Assembly: GCA_014773175.1 (NCBI GenBank) | Contig: VXCM01002781.1 | Span: 1,844-65,843 of the forward strand | Source of the DNA: Lucifuga dentata | Lineage: Eukaryota; Chordata; Actinopteri; Ophidiiformes; Bythitidae | Length of the DNA stretch: 64,000 nt | Reading direction: 5' to 3' | In this document: piece by piece, positions 1 to 11,609 of the stretch | Layout of the letters: every line of letters begins with the position of its first letter | Numbering within the stretch: the stretch's first letter is position 1 | Notes under the pieces: generated by a model | What the model was told of the DNA's origin: nothing | Seen by the model: the letters and a program-made list of their open reading frames with translations, nothing else | Databases searched by the model: none | Made by a program: the position numbers and the translations under genes

Positions 1-482
1 GGGGGGGGCATCTATACATCTATATTGTACAGGCAACAAATAACCAGGGGGAAAATGTTGGTTGGGAGAAAAGAATGATGTACTCTATCAATCACTGCAT
101 TGAAATCTATGTGGACCAGAATAGAAAAGCTTCCAGTGTCAGCTGATAACAGCAGTTCATTCATTACCTTGAGGGGTGCAGTTTCAGTTTTGGAATGCCT
201 GGCTAAAATTTCTAAAACATAAATTTTTAATTCATAAAAGTCAGAAGTTGATTTTCTCCAGACCCTTGACCAAAAGGGGATGTTTGAGGTTTTTTTGAAA
301 TTGTTTAAAACGGCCTTTTTTTTTCAGCAGAGGTTCAGCAGAGATTTCGGACGATTAACTTACAAGTGCATCAATGAAAATTGAGAGCTGATTATGTGTT
401 ACCTAATATCAGCAAAAAACATTTCCCTGTGATGAGAATCAGGGTTGCAGGTGGGAAAAGAATTCCAGGAAACATATATCCC

Positions 483-519
483 TTTTTTTTTTTTTTTTTT
501 TNTTTTTTTTTTTTTTTTT
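483..519. repeat. Poly-T tract split by one N
   Basis: A run of about 36 T residues is interrupted by N at 502. Pure T on both sides means the true length is unknown. It is probably a contig join inside a homopolymer. On the minus strand it would be a poly-A, but I see no recognisable retroelement beside it. Confidence 0.85.
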
Positions 520-798
520 GTAGCCTTAAGCCTCTGATACACTGAGCGATTAGTGAGCTTAAATGTTCACAGCACATCACACTGCACATGATAGGTATCA
601 GCATCAGCTTGCATAAGATCAAGTGTAATTCATGTCAGATTGTGAGATGAATGCAGAGTAAAATGGAGCACTATGACAAACTTGAAAAAACTGTGGGTAG
701 GCAGCTATGGAGCTGCACAAAATTCCTTGATCATTATTATTAGATATTTCTGTTTCATTTTCTGCTGTCCCATTTATATAGTGCAAGAGTGCATGTGC

Positions 799-822
799 AC
801 ACACACACACACACACACACAC
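799..822. repeat. (AC)n microsatellite
   Basis: Twelve uninterrupted AC dinucleotides, preceded by a short GTGC. It creates open frames of Thr-His or Val-Cys repeats on the two strands that are not genes. Confidence 0.95.
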
Positions 823-1976
823 ATGCTTGTCTGTGACTATGCGCTGCCAAATTCAAATGCTGCATCTTTAATTTCATCCCATTTATTCCCTGATGCTTAA
901 AAACACATAGTACAGGCTTGGTGGTCTGTTGCTTCGTGATACAATAACCTGGTTCACCTGACTGGGGACAGCTGTTTTCTACCTGAACTGTTAAATAAAC
1001 TCAGAAATACAAAAAATAATAATAATACCATCATGGTGTAACAGTAAAAAATCTGTGAAACTTGGTAAAATAAGTTTTTACTAATAACTTGAAGTGAAAC
1101 TTTGGATCAGTAGCCACAGGAAGCAAACTCAAAGCCCTGAATGGCTTGGACTATAGGCAGGTATTTCAGTGACATTTACTATAGGCAAACAGAACTACAA
1201 TTGCTATAAATAATGATTTCAAGAAAATTCCTGAAAAAGTATCAGCTCTTTTCTTGCCAGTTTACCAAATTGTTCTCTAAATTTCCTCCTACTGCACTTC
1301 CCACTCTGTCTCTGGTGACAACCATGCCATTACTGCACCTCCCAGGTGACAGCTTCCTCAGCTGAAAGTGTATTGGCTGTACTGATTGGTAAGTCTGCCT
1401 CCCACCTTTGTAACATTTCCCATAGTTTGATGAGCATTTGTCTTAAGAATGGACACCCAAAACACACGCTTAACCATTCCATTGCTTGAATTACTCACCA
1501 CCATCATTTTATATGACAAAAAAAGAGCAGAGTTTGCTTCTTTCAATTTACAGTATGTCATAGTATCTCAATTTGCAGCAACCATTTGCATCATATTGTA
1601 TCATTTCCCAGGAGTCACTCAAGAAACTTAATGAAAAACAGAATTGCCAATTTGTCAAGAATGTAATCTACATCAAGCTTGTAAAACCACAAAATTTGAG
1701 GAGAAAATATCCACATCAGTGCAAGAAATGGAGACCGGATTTCATGTCATAGTAAACCTTGATTGTATGAAGCCATGGTAGAAGAGGCTAAGGAGAATTA
1801 GTTTGCCCTTCTGTTCTGTATTTGTACCATGTAGTCAAACAGTTAGTGACATTAATTCCAAAGTTGCAGACACACCCATCACTGGGACGATTCCACCTCC
1901 TATGAGATTCAGACCGACTTGAAAGGGAATAAATGTCCCTACCTGTCCCGACCAGACCAAAGCTTTTCTGATAACA

Positions 1977-2070
1977 AGCAAAACATCTTCAACGTATTTT
2001 TCCAGTCAAGTGATTTAATTTCAACTTTCTGAGTCATCTTGCCACCTGAATGACTAAAATGAACCTTCAG
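1977..2070 (+). repeat. Dispersed repeat, family shared with 37.5-37.66 kb
   Basis: About 94 bp align by eye, in the same orientation, with 37552-37650. Shared blocks include AGCAAAACAT, a central TTTTTCCA, AACTT and CCACCTG-ATGACTAA-ATGAACCTTCA. Divergence is substantial. The second copy carries an inverted partner, so this is likely a fragment of a non-autonomous mobile element. I recognise the ending as common in teleost sequence but cannot assign a class. Confidence 0.6.
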
Positions 2071-2074
2071 ACAA

Positions 2075-5000
2075 TTTGAGTGTGTGTTGAGTGTGTGAAC
2101 GGAAAATATGGGTATGTGAAGCTCTGCATCTCAATGTGTGGCTATCTGTGAAAGCCCAAAAAAATCAAATGAAAGTGAAATATTGTAATTTGATTAATAA
2201 GAGAGGATGCCACATTGTCACAGAGCCACAAGCACATGCATGCACAGATAAATACAACACCTCTCACAATTAAATGCCGACTATTCTCTTATTTCCATTA
2301 AAAAGACCACTTAGTACAGACACCACAGTAACATTAATTAAAGATATCAGGGGAGAGGAATGATTGATAGTTTCTACATGGTAAAAGCCTTAAGTGTGGC
2401 TAGCTTTAAATACTTCCTATTGCTTCAGAATATACCCCAGTGGATCTATTCATTCTTGAAGGCTTCAGCAGACAGCAGCCTGGTGATAAATGAGCAGTGG
2501 CACTGTGTGGCGCATTTATACCAGTCCTGCAAAACTCTCCGACTAATGACAGTGCAAAGAGGGCTGAGGATGAACCATCCATCAAAGGTCCTGTGCTCAT
2601 CACTGTCTGTAGGAAGATCACACCCTCATCATCCATGCAATGCAGGCTTCACCTGTCCTTTACCCATCCTAAACACACTCCAATTTCTTTTATCGGTGAC
2701 CTGTTGACACCACTTTTACTTCATTCAACCTTTATTCATCTGTTTTCCTTAATTTCTTTATCTACACAACAAACGTGCCTGAAGAGACTCATCCACGTGA
2801 TGTTTTCCTTCTTTCTGACTTTTTTTTTTTTGATCACTGATGTGTCCTAATCTCTATTCCTTTTGCTGCTTTCTCCTTTTCAAATTCCACATTTTCTCTC
2901 AATTTTCTTTCTTCCACTTGTAAGTCTATTCCCTCAGTTTTATCCCACAGTGTGGGTAGGAGGCAGGTGGTCAATGTTGAGTTCCACCCTCCTTCAGTTT
3001 TAACATGAAATGATGCACTCATCATGCGACATTGGCCTTGGTATTGAGAGGACATGGGCGTGGCCTGGTGTCTATGAATGGCAATAGAAACGGAGGCAAA
3101 AGCAATGAAGACAGGGACAGAGAGAGCAGGAGAGATGCAGGAGTGTTGTCTAATTGTGCTGCCTTGCTCCCTTGTCACTGCTGAAGGTCAGAGCCATCCC
3201 TCACTCTGTCCCAAGCAGCACCACTCTGACAGGTGATACACCTCTGATTGACATCCTGTTAGCTGTCTTTTTACATCCTCATACATGCAAGAACCCACAG
3301 GTGTAGACTCACGCCCACACACACACACAGACATGCATACATCTACATGCTATAGACCACACTATAGACACTCATACATACATGTGGCCATTCATCCCTC
3401 CTCTCCAGCATCACCCTCTCATATTAGATCATGCTCCATTTGTCGTCACCTCTCCCCGTGGCACTAAAGAGATATGCTCCATTTGTCTTACACTTCATAC
3501 AGAAACTGGTGTGGTATATGGGTGTGAAGTAGAAATATTGTATGTGTATACATCACACTATTCTATGGCTCCCATGAAGACTAATGGCCATTGAGTTGCT
3601 CCTTTTAACAATATATGTGATGCTCTTTGCATGGCCAACTAGTCTGACTCTATTTTGCCCTATTTGTATTCATGCATATACATAATGGAAATGCCTGTGC
3701 TACAATACATTATTGCATCAAGGTAGGAGGTTTGAAAATGGAGTGTGGTGAAGTAAGATTAAGATGGATACAAGATGGTCGTTTGAGGTAACGTAAATGT
3801 CTGTAGAATTGCTGAGTCCTTGAGTCTAACAGTCAGAGTATAGGGAGTAGACCCTTGTGTGTGTCTCTGTGTGTGTATGCATGCGTGTGTCTGTTAAACA
3901 TTACACATTATACTGTGCTGTATCTATATTGCCCATATCCTACTAGAAGGAGAGAGAGTTGCAATATTCATTCTGCCTTGCATCAATTAGATGATGTGAT
4001 GTCTTATGATGATGATTTTGTGTTTTTTTTTTTTGTTTTTTTTTCATTCATACCCTCATATGATCACAGTGGGATGTCCAAAAAGCACCCTTACAGCAAT
4101 TTGGGTTGTGTCTTTCAGTGTGTGTGTATCTTATTTTATTTATTGTATTTTTTTTTACTGGCCTTCAAGGTTCAAAGGCATGCTAATGAAAAAGTTAGTC
4201 ATGCTTCAAGTGCTAAAATGAACTCTGAAATGCTCATGTTCTTCCTATTTAGTCTCTCTCCTTTTGCCCTCTACCTGTCCACATGCATCTACAAGCCAAA
4301 ACAACAGGCTAGCATCCTCAATGCAATTAGCCCAGCCTGTCCTATTCTTACCTGCCACATTATAGGCTTCTTTTATAATGCAGATCAGAGCCAAACAGCC
4401 CAATGCTGCATTGTTCTGGAAAGACAGCTGCCATTTGAAGAAAAAGGGCAGAATGGCCTCACCAGTTGGGCCGACGAGACGAGATGGAGGACTAAGGAAC
4501 ATCTAAACCATGATACCAGAAGGCGCTCACCTTTGCCATTTATGTCTCAGACGGGGGTCACGGCATGCAGCCTCCTCACTTCCCTTTCATTGTGCTCTCC
4601 TTCCATTCACTCCTATTCACTCTTTCGGTTTGTTATTTTTTCTTGACCACCTCTCATCTACCTCCCTACTCCCACATTCAATTCTTTTTTCACTCATCTA
4701 GGCAAGAGAGAAAGCAACACTCCCTTAAAGTGTCAGACCTTGAGCAGATCTTTAATAAATGTCAAAGGATGGAAAATTAAATACATTTTTGAAGTGTTAT
4801 GGCTGTGGGAGTTGAGAAACCAAAATAGAGACAAAGCGCTAACCTTAAAAGGACCCATGGAATATGAGCCAGGATGCTTCTCCCTCTCATTTAATTTATT
4901 TCTCTGGGGAGAACAGACTTAGAAGTAATAGTTTCTACAGATGTGCTAGAATAAGTGTGAGTGGGTGTCTGTTATGATAGCTCTACTTCAGCGATCATGG

Positions 5001-5515
5001 CAGAATGACAAAATATATACTTTACACTGATGAAGATGAGAGAAGCAGAAGAAAAGCACTTTGGGAGCAAATCTGAACGAGTCTCCGGCTATGAATAGCT
5101 ACAAGTGTAAGTGACATGTTCACTACTCCTCTGAGGGCTGCCAAGGAGACTTACAGCAGAGGTACCCTCACACACATAATTAAAATACAAGAACCTCTCT
5201 GCTTTGGTGTTGAGATGACGATCGATCCTCCTCCTCCTCCTCCTCCTCCTCCTCCTCACTCAGGAGAAGTTCATCCTCCCCTTAAATTGTGTATTTACAT
5301 TTAGCTTCCAAAGTAAAGCAGTAAGCCAAACAGAGGATCTCAATAAAGTTAGCTTGCAAAAAGCATATAAAATCATATGCATTTCAGCAGTTGAGAGGAC
5401 TTTCATGGAGTGTATTAACACTAAATGTAATTGTATCATTAACCTTAAACCAAAGTGATAATAAAAAGAAAAATTCAAGCACTAAAATGTTTGACTCATA
5501 TTTTTGTGTGCAAAA
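2075..5515. other. Non-coding stretch with simple repeats
   Basis: I see no gene. It contains CA/CT-rich patches, poly-T patches near 2820, 4021 and 4148, and a (CCT)n triplet array described separately. The longest open frame in the window (263 codons, plus strand, 3855-4646) lies here. It is rejected because it runs through GT-rich and T-rich low-complexity sequence and has no domain. Confidence 0.6.
5225..5257. repeat. (CCT)n trinucleotide array
   Basis: About eleven CCT triplets in a row. In one frame it reads as polyproline, but the surrounding frame has no coding character. Confidence 0.9.
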
Positions 5516-5562
5516 CTAAATGGTAATCCTAATGGCAACTAGCTTAATTACCTTTGGTCACG

Positions 5563-5569
5563 GTGTGTG

Positions 5570-5605
<36 letters not shown>
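5563..5605. repeat. (GT)n microsatellite
   Basis: About 21 GT units with a single GC interruption near 5576. A second shorter GT-rich patch follows at 5844-5868. Confidence 0.95.
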
Positions 5606-5609
<4 letters not shown>

Positions 5610-5958
5610 TGTGTGATATTTAATGAAAATGCAGTGTATCATAACAAGAGAAGCTGCTCCTGAATAGAAGCCCCCTGGTCTCACACTGCTCCAAGGTCAT
5701 TAGTGTTAATGCCACGGTTTTTGCCATCTGCTGAGATTGTTTACACTTGCCTAGATAATTAGAAGCTAATTAGTGGTAGATGGTGGGGAGTATACGCTCT
5801 GTCTGTGTGTATACTGTACATGTTTATGTGTGTTTAAGACATTGTGTGTGTCTGTGTGTGTGTGTGTGCACATTAGTTTTCAGTAAAAGTGTGAGCATGA
5901 TTAAGAAAGACAGGTTGATGCAAACATTTGCAGATGTACCAGGGAGATGGAGATGAAC

Positions 5959-5960
<2 letters not shown>

Positions 5961-5997
<37 letters not shown>
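5961..5997. repeat. (GA)n microsatellite
   Basis: About 18 uninterrupted GA units. All purines lie on the plus strand. Confidence 0.95.
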
Positions 5998-5999
<2 letters not shown>

Positions 6000-6038
6000 T
6001 TGATGGAGAAATAAGAAAGATGCACAATATTCCAGATC

Positions 6039-6250
6039 CTAAAGAGGATATATTATGCCAATTTCCATGTTTTTTTTAAGCAGTCTACTTTTAAATCTTT
6101 GCAATATTTTAATATGCAAAAATACAGTGACCCATTTCTATTCTCCCTTGCCACAGCACCACATGCACACTGAGTGACAAGAGGGTTTTTTTTTTTTTTT
6201 TTTTNTTTTTTTTTTTTTTTTTGGTGCTGTTCCATTAAAGCTGTCTCTTG
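6039..6250 (+). mobile_element. Partial copy of TTAA-end dispersed family (third copy)
   Basis: It begins CCTAAAGAGGATATATTATG, a degenerate form of the TTAAAGNGGACATAT start seen at 39799 and, inverted, at 45282. The interior matches 39840-39950 in order: TTTGCAATAtTTtAATaTGCAAAAA, then CACTTT/CAGTGACCCA, then CACACTGAGTGA. An N-split poly-T interrupts it at 6186. The right boundary is unclear. Inference: a decayed non-autonomous DNA transposon. Confidence 0.5.
6186..6222. repeat. Poly-T tract split by N
   Basis: T-run with N at 6205, within the dispersed repeat copy above. Its true length is unknown. Confidence 0.85.
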
Positions 6251-6340
6251 AATACCAATAACCAACAGGACTATATCTATGTTGAGCCCAATAAATACTA
6301 TGGCATACACGTTATGTTACTGCTGCCTCCCCCCTCCCCC

Positions 6341-6371
6341 TTTTTTTTNTTTTTTTTTTTTTTTTTTTTTT
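6341..6371. repeat. Poly-T tract split by N
   Basis: T-run with N at 6349, directly preceded by a C-rich patch, giving a pure pyrimidine block from about 6326. Confidence 0.85.
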
Positions 6372-6507
6372 GCTGCTTTTCTTCCTTTGTGTCCAATTCC
6401 TTCTATTTACATTCATACAAATTACACATCCTAATCACTTGATGAGATTGCACCTTGTGTCCATGTGGTTGTAACATGTGGTCTGTCCTGTAATCTCTAT
6501 GAGCCTC

Positions 6508-6561
6508 TTTAGTAAAACAGATGTTGTGGAGGACTTTAGTAAAACACATGTTGTGGAGGAA
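6508..6561 (+). repeat. Tandem duplication, 27-bp unit x2
   Basis: Two adjacent 27-bp copies starting TTTAGTAAAACA and ending TTGTGGAGGA differ at two positions. They look like a local slippage or duplication event in otherwise unique sequence. Confidence 0.85.
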
Positions 6562-7600
6562 GATCCTGTTAATCCAGTGGCGTACTGTAATCCAAGAGTA
6601 TTCTGGGATGATATTATGTTTACTGGCCCAGCAGTTATAACATGAGGGGAAAGACAGGGTGGCTGAGGGTGTGAGTGGTGTAGCGGGAAGGTTGATGCAG
6701 ACGATACATAGACCATGCAATCAGTGCTTGAAAACAATTTCATTGTAGCTGTTGCTCAAAATTGTGGCTTTCTCACTCAGGGAAATGGCTCTTAGAAAAT
6801 AAGTCATAGGTTATTTTACTGCTTTCCCAGTTCCTGAATGTTTGGGCAGATATAACAAGAGCCCAGCTGTGAAATGTACAAACAAGCCCACAATCACTTG
6901 TCAAGAAAACATGGCACACACCTTTGTTTTGCAAAATGAGACATAAAAGTGAAGCAAAGGCCCAAAGCTTACTTGGTGTTTGAGTATTTGCTGGCATATC
7001 TGACGTGTAGCCTGAGGCTTTGTGAAAAGTTGAAGATGAAGCTATTTCCTTCTTTAACTCATCAAAAATAAGATGTGGCAAAGCGAGCTTTTGGAGAAGG
7101 ATGGAAAAAAATCAGTCAGCAATGGCGGAGGTTGGTGAGCACATTTGGCTTAATAAAGGACATAAAATAAAGTCCACACTGTTATATCCAGCAGAAGAAC
7201 TCATGCTGTGCTATTAAACAGCTCGACCCTCTATGACTGGAATTGTTCTGTGTAGTATCTGCATGCAGAAGTACCTGTCCAGTGTTGTATAAAGCCTTCT
7301 TTCAGAGTTGTCAAGATCAGTCTTCATAGAATTTTCTTGAAATCTTTCTTCAGAAATGCAGAAAGATGCAATAAGCATTGAAGAAAAGGAGGATGTATTA
7401 TGCAGATGTGGCACAATAGAAAAATGTCCTTCAGATTTCTGGCATTCTGACTTGCATCTCACTCTTGATCAAAACATCAAAAGGCACAAAGCATACATCT
7501 AAAGCACAGTCATTGTCACCCCTGCCATTTGACTGTTTTAAGGTGTTTTTGTCTACCTAAGTTTGATTAAAAACTTTGCTGTGTGTTCTTCCCTCAATAT
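6562..7600. other. Non-coding stretch
   Basis: I see no recognisable gene or repeat. Two minus-strand frames of 102 and 82 codons (6773-7081 and 7214-7462) have no domain I know and no splice context I can defend. Confidence 0.5.
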
Positions 7601-7639
7601 GATTAGTTTGTGCAAGCCTCACACTTGCACAAACTAATC
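7601..7639. repeat. Perfect 16-bp hairpin
   Basis: GATTAGTTTGTGCAAG is followed by a 7-base spacer (CCTCACA) and then its exact reverse complement. Such a perfect stem in unmatched surroundings suggests a recent template-switch inversion or an active structural constraint. Confidence 0.9.
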
Positions 7640-7942
7640 GTCAAATTTGGTAGCCCCATCAGACTGCTGATATTTTGACATGCAATCACCTTTTTGCCTA
7701 GACCGTGGTATGATTTCAAAGCTGTGCTGTACAACTTGAGAAACTGCTCTGTGCAGGTTATCAGCTTCTCCTCCATTGTTGTGTTGCTTCTGCTTACATA
7801 CAGTTTAGTCCTCAGAGTACGAATCTCTGGCAGATAATAATTCAGTCTCTCTATTGTTGATTCGAGGCTTAAAAATTTAGAACAATTGAACAATCTTCCT
7901 CCCACTTCGAATTTGGAAAAAAAAACAACAAAAAAAACAAAC

Positions 7943-7979
7943 AAAAAAAAAAAAAAAAAANAAAAAAAAAAAAAAAAAA
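7943..7979. repeat. Poly-A tract split by N
   Basis: A-run with N at 7961, preceded by an AAAC-rich patch from 7918. Confidence 0.85.
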
Positions 7980-9341
7980 TGAAAGCACATCATACTTCTG
8001 GGAATTGGGATATATATATATTAAAGGTAGCAGTCATATTATTAACATCTTAAATAGGACACTAGAAGGCAGAGTTAATTTTCACTAGTATGTGACTTTA
8101 GGGAAGAGTTGAGAACAAACTTTGCCTGAGGCCCCCTAGAGGCTCAACGTTCATAGTGCTCACAATGCAAAGATGTTGTTGACCTCCATCTGGACTGGGA
8201 CCAGGTATAAGATCAATATTTATGTTATCACCAGAATAATAACCTAATAATGATAATAACCTAATAATAATAATAATAACCTAAGAATGATTGCTCTAAA
8301 ATTAACAGCCTGTCCACTGCGTCCAGCACCTCCCTCCTTTCATTCTTTACTTCAGTCTCATACTTTTTCACCTCAAAAATCATAGTGATCAACAGCTTAG
8401 TGATGTTAAACCCCCAGAGTCTATTGCAATTTTACTTTTTATTGAATTCAGCACAATAAAACTTTTACTAGCCAGGAAAATCTTGCCTATAAGTGTTTTA
8501 TTTTTATCTACCAACTTTTTTTTGTTTTTTTAATGAGGAAAAAAAATAAAATAAACAAATTAAAACTAAAACATCTGATGGAAAACCAGCTAAACTGTAC
8601 AAACAAATATAAAATGATAGTTTTATTTTAACAAAAACAAGGAAAGATGCTAAAATGTATTATTGATTCGACTTTTCTGGAAAAAACAAACAAAAAAATA
8701 GAAAAAATAAACTCTAAAGAAAGGGAATGATTTCAAGAAAAAAAATGGTATCAAAAGCAAGTAAAATAGAAAAAAGGTTACTTTTTCAATTTTTGGAAAA
8801 AAAAAAAGAAAAAAAATGAATTGGAGAAAATTCTTCCACAGTTGATTTTCACATGATAAATCTCAGTCCTTCACAGTCTCTTCACTTTGTAAACAACAAA
8901 CAGCAGTCACAATGACAGGTTTAGCAGAAAGATTTTCCCAAGCCAATGTTTTCTGTCTAGTAAAAGCCATTTCACAGTTCAACTGTTTAGGTGGCAAACA
9001 AACAAAAAAAAAAAAAAAAAAAAAAAAAAAAAGCCAAATTTAATTAAAAGTAAAATAACAAAAAATGACTCTAGATACCAAACAGTTAACAAAGATCCAA
9101 CTCAGCTCTGCACAGAGAGAGAGAAAATTTTGGTCTCATCTGAGCTGGTCAACACTCAATTATATTTTAGATATGACACACAGAAATGAAGCAGAAAAGC
9201 TCATCCCTGTTTGATGCTCAGCAGGATTGAAGAAACTTACACCCACAGCTGGAAATTCTCCAGCTGCAGCAAATATTTCCTTCAATGTGTTACTCCATAA
9301 CTCACTGCGTGCTTTTTCTTTTTTCTTTTTTTTTCCTTTTC

Positions 9342-9373
9342 TTTTTTTTTTTTTTTNTTTTTTTTTTTTTTTT
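9342..9373. repeat. Poly-T tract split by N
   Basis: T-run with N at 9357, preceded by a T-rich patch broken by single C residues from 9313. Confidence 0.85.
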
Positions 9374-9551
9374 ATTAACTTTTCATTGTGTTTAGTGTTT
9401 CGTGTTCAGGGTTTATGCTGTGGAAGTGAGAAGTTCATACAAGCAACTCTAAATAATAAATAAGATATTTTCCAAGGTATACTATTACTATTGCTAAAGA
9501 CTTTTGACAATGCTGAACAATTTTACTGAACTGCATTAGTTACTTTTCCCT

Positions 9552-9595
9552 ACTAATATCTTTATAAAATGCCAACTAATATCTTTATAAAATGC
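9552..9595 (+). repeat. Tandem duplication, 23-bp unit x2
   Basis: The sequence ACTAATATCTTTATAAAATGC is repeated directly, with a 23-bp period and no mismatch over 21 positions. Confidence 0.85.
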
Positions 9596-11609
9596 TTAAG
9601 TTACAGATATTGTCACCATGTAAATATATTAATAGTTAGTTTTGATTTTTTCCCCCTTATTTTGATGTACCACATATCATTACTGCCTATATTTCAGTTT
9701 GGAAGAATCCCCATCAGTCTTGCTAAATAAAACGTCAGGGCAACGCACCAGAACTAATCCCTCCATTTTTAAAAGTCTGCAATTACACCAAACAAACTGT
9801 CCAATTATACTAAAAGAGACACACATAATAAACACACAGAATAAATTCTACACTAATATGTAGCCGTGTCACTTCATTTCTAGGTGTGAGGAGCAGGAAC
9901 ATAAAGAAGAAAGATAAGGAAAGAGAGGGAAAAAAGAGAGCAATTATGTCTTCGAAGGGCAATACAGTAATGTAAGAAGGGTCCGTGTCATGGAAAATGT
10001 CTTCCCACTGTGAAACGCTGTCACTGACACAATACATAGATCAACAGTCACCCCCACTGGAGCTCACTCCTTAATCCTAATCAAAATAATATTTGTAATG
10101 ATTGGCCAACTAATAATATCCTTAACAATTACAATAAATTATTACATGCTGTCAAATGTGATGCCTTTAATGTTCATTGTCCATTTAACAGAATTAGTCA
10201 TGCTGTGAGGGAAGTGGAATCTACAGTGTTGGGCTTCTGTTTGCATGAACACCAGTGGGCGACAGACTGTTCGTTATGGGTGTTTAAACGGCTTGGTGCT
10301 CAAATGCATCATCTCACATGTGTCACGGGCAGATAAGTCAAACAAGAAAGAGAGAGAAATATATGTGTAAATTATATCCCTCATTTCCATTTGGGGAGGA
10401 AAAGGTCAGGGTCTTTCATGGGGGTGTGAGGGTGGGGTGGGANGGGGCAGAGCAGGACCAAAGATTTTGAGTGGAGGTGAGGAAGAAAAATGCTAATGAG
10501 CTACGTGATGCATGTAGGGGGAAGTAGCATAAATGCCCATTTAATGGACTGTGAGGGAAAATTGCCTTTGTAGGAATGCAAGGTGTGTGTGTGTGAGCAG
10601 AGACTGTGTGTTAGATAAACCTTAAGGAGCAAGATCAGCTATTACTATCAGCCAAGACGTTACTGCACATGCTGGATTACTCTGTGTGTGATTTCAGGTC
10701 TGTGTGTGTAGATGTTTTTGCATGCATGTGTGTATTTGAGCCTGGCCAACACTGGATTTTTTTTAGCCTAATACCTAAATATTGATATTTGAGAGGGAAA
10801 AGTCAGATAACAAAAGGCTCTTTTCCACGGTAAACCCAACCAGCGCCACATCATAACAATCCAGTCTGCTCCTGGCTAGTGGGAACAGTTACCATTTCTT
10901 TCTCCATCTTTTGGGCTGCTAAAACCAGGACTAGGAAGTATCTACTACAGTACCAGGAAGTTAGTCAGCAATGGCATCCTGTGTATGCAATAAATATGTG
11001 ACAGTTGTGGTTTGATCCTTATTAATTTCTGTTGGCCTGATGATATGAAGGATTATGAGTATTTCTCTCTGTTTTTAATAGGTCTTGTTTTAAGTTTCTA
11101 TTGCTGTACTCTTCCATTCTCTACTGACCTAGCTGACTTGGAAGAAAATGGAAGGGGAGTCACAAAGCTGACCAGCCAGTGAATAAGTCAACATTAAGTG
11201 CTCCTACTCATGTATGGTTAAGTATGGTTAAGCACCTCACGCCATGCCATGTTCAGGCAGAAATGCCATTGAAACCATTACTCTCCATAAAAAGAGGCAA
11301 ATATATTTGCTATAAAAATAACATTCATGTATGGCTCTTCCTTTCTGCATATGCCAGGTCAGATGTACAGTATTTGGGAGAAGCCAACATCAGCAAACAA
11401 TGCCGGCCTGATGATATATCAGTCAGGTTGTGTGAATGTGTGTATGTGTTGTGTAATATCAGTGAATCTAATTATACAAGAACAGATGTGACAGTACATT
11501 ATATGTTGCTTGTATGCTACAGTAACTGTATAATGTGTGTATACATGCATGATGATGTATCAGGATGCACAAAATGCATGTCTAATAGCAACTGATAGAT
11601 CAAAGGTGG

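Larger units (their letters stand above)
1..1970. other. Non-coding, mostly unique sequence
   Basis: I see no gene. The window opens with eight G residues at its edge. The stretch holds one N-split poly-T tract and one (AC)n microsatellite, described separately. Short open frames on both strands lack recognisable domains. Confidence 0.6.
7980..11605. other. AT-rich non-coding stretch
   Basis: I see no gene. The stretch contains TAA-rich patches at 8230-8285 and long A-rich sequence at 8515-8820, with a poly-A of about 29 bases at 9006-9032. A single N at 10443 sits in a G-rich patch. No coding motif was found. Confidence 0.6.

Noticed and set aside
3855..4646. 263-codon plus-strand open frame, longest in the window
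   Set aside because: It starts in a GT-rich patch, passes through two T-tracts read as poly-Phe, and shows no domain, splice structure or coding composition.
5116..5304. Frame with a ten-residue proline run
   Set aside because: It is the (CCT)n array read in frame; the rest of the frame has no coding character.
6773..7462. Two adjacent minus-strand frames as possible exons
   Set aside because: No recognisable domain, and no convincing splice sites between them.
8077..8145. CTCF-like words (CACTAGAAGGCAGA and reverse of GCCCCCTAGAGGC)
   Set aside because: Each departs from the consensus at several positions; weaker than the site at 32802.
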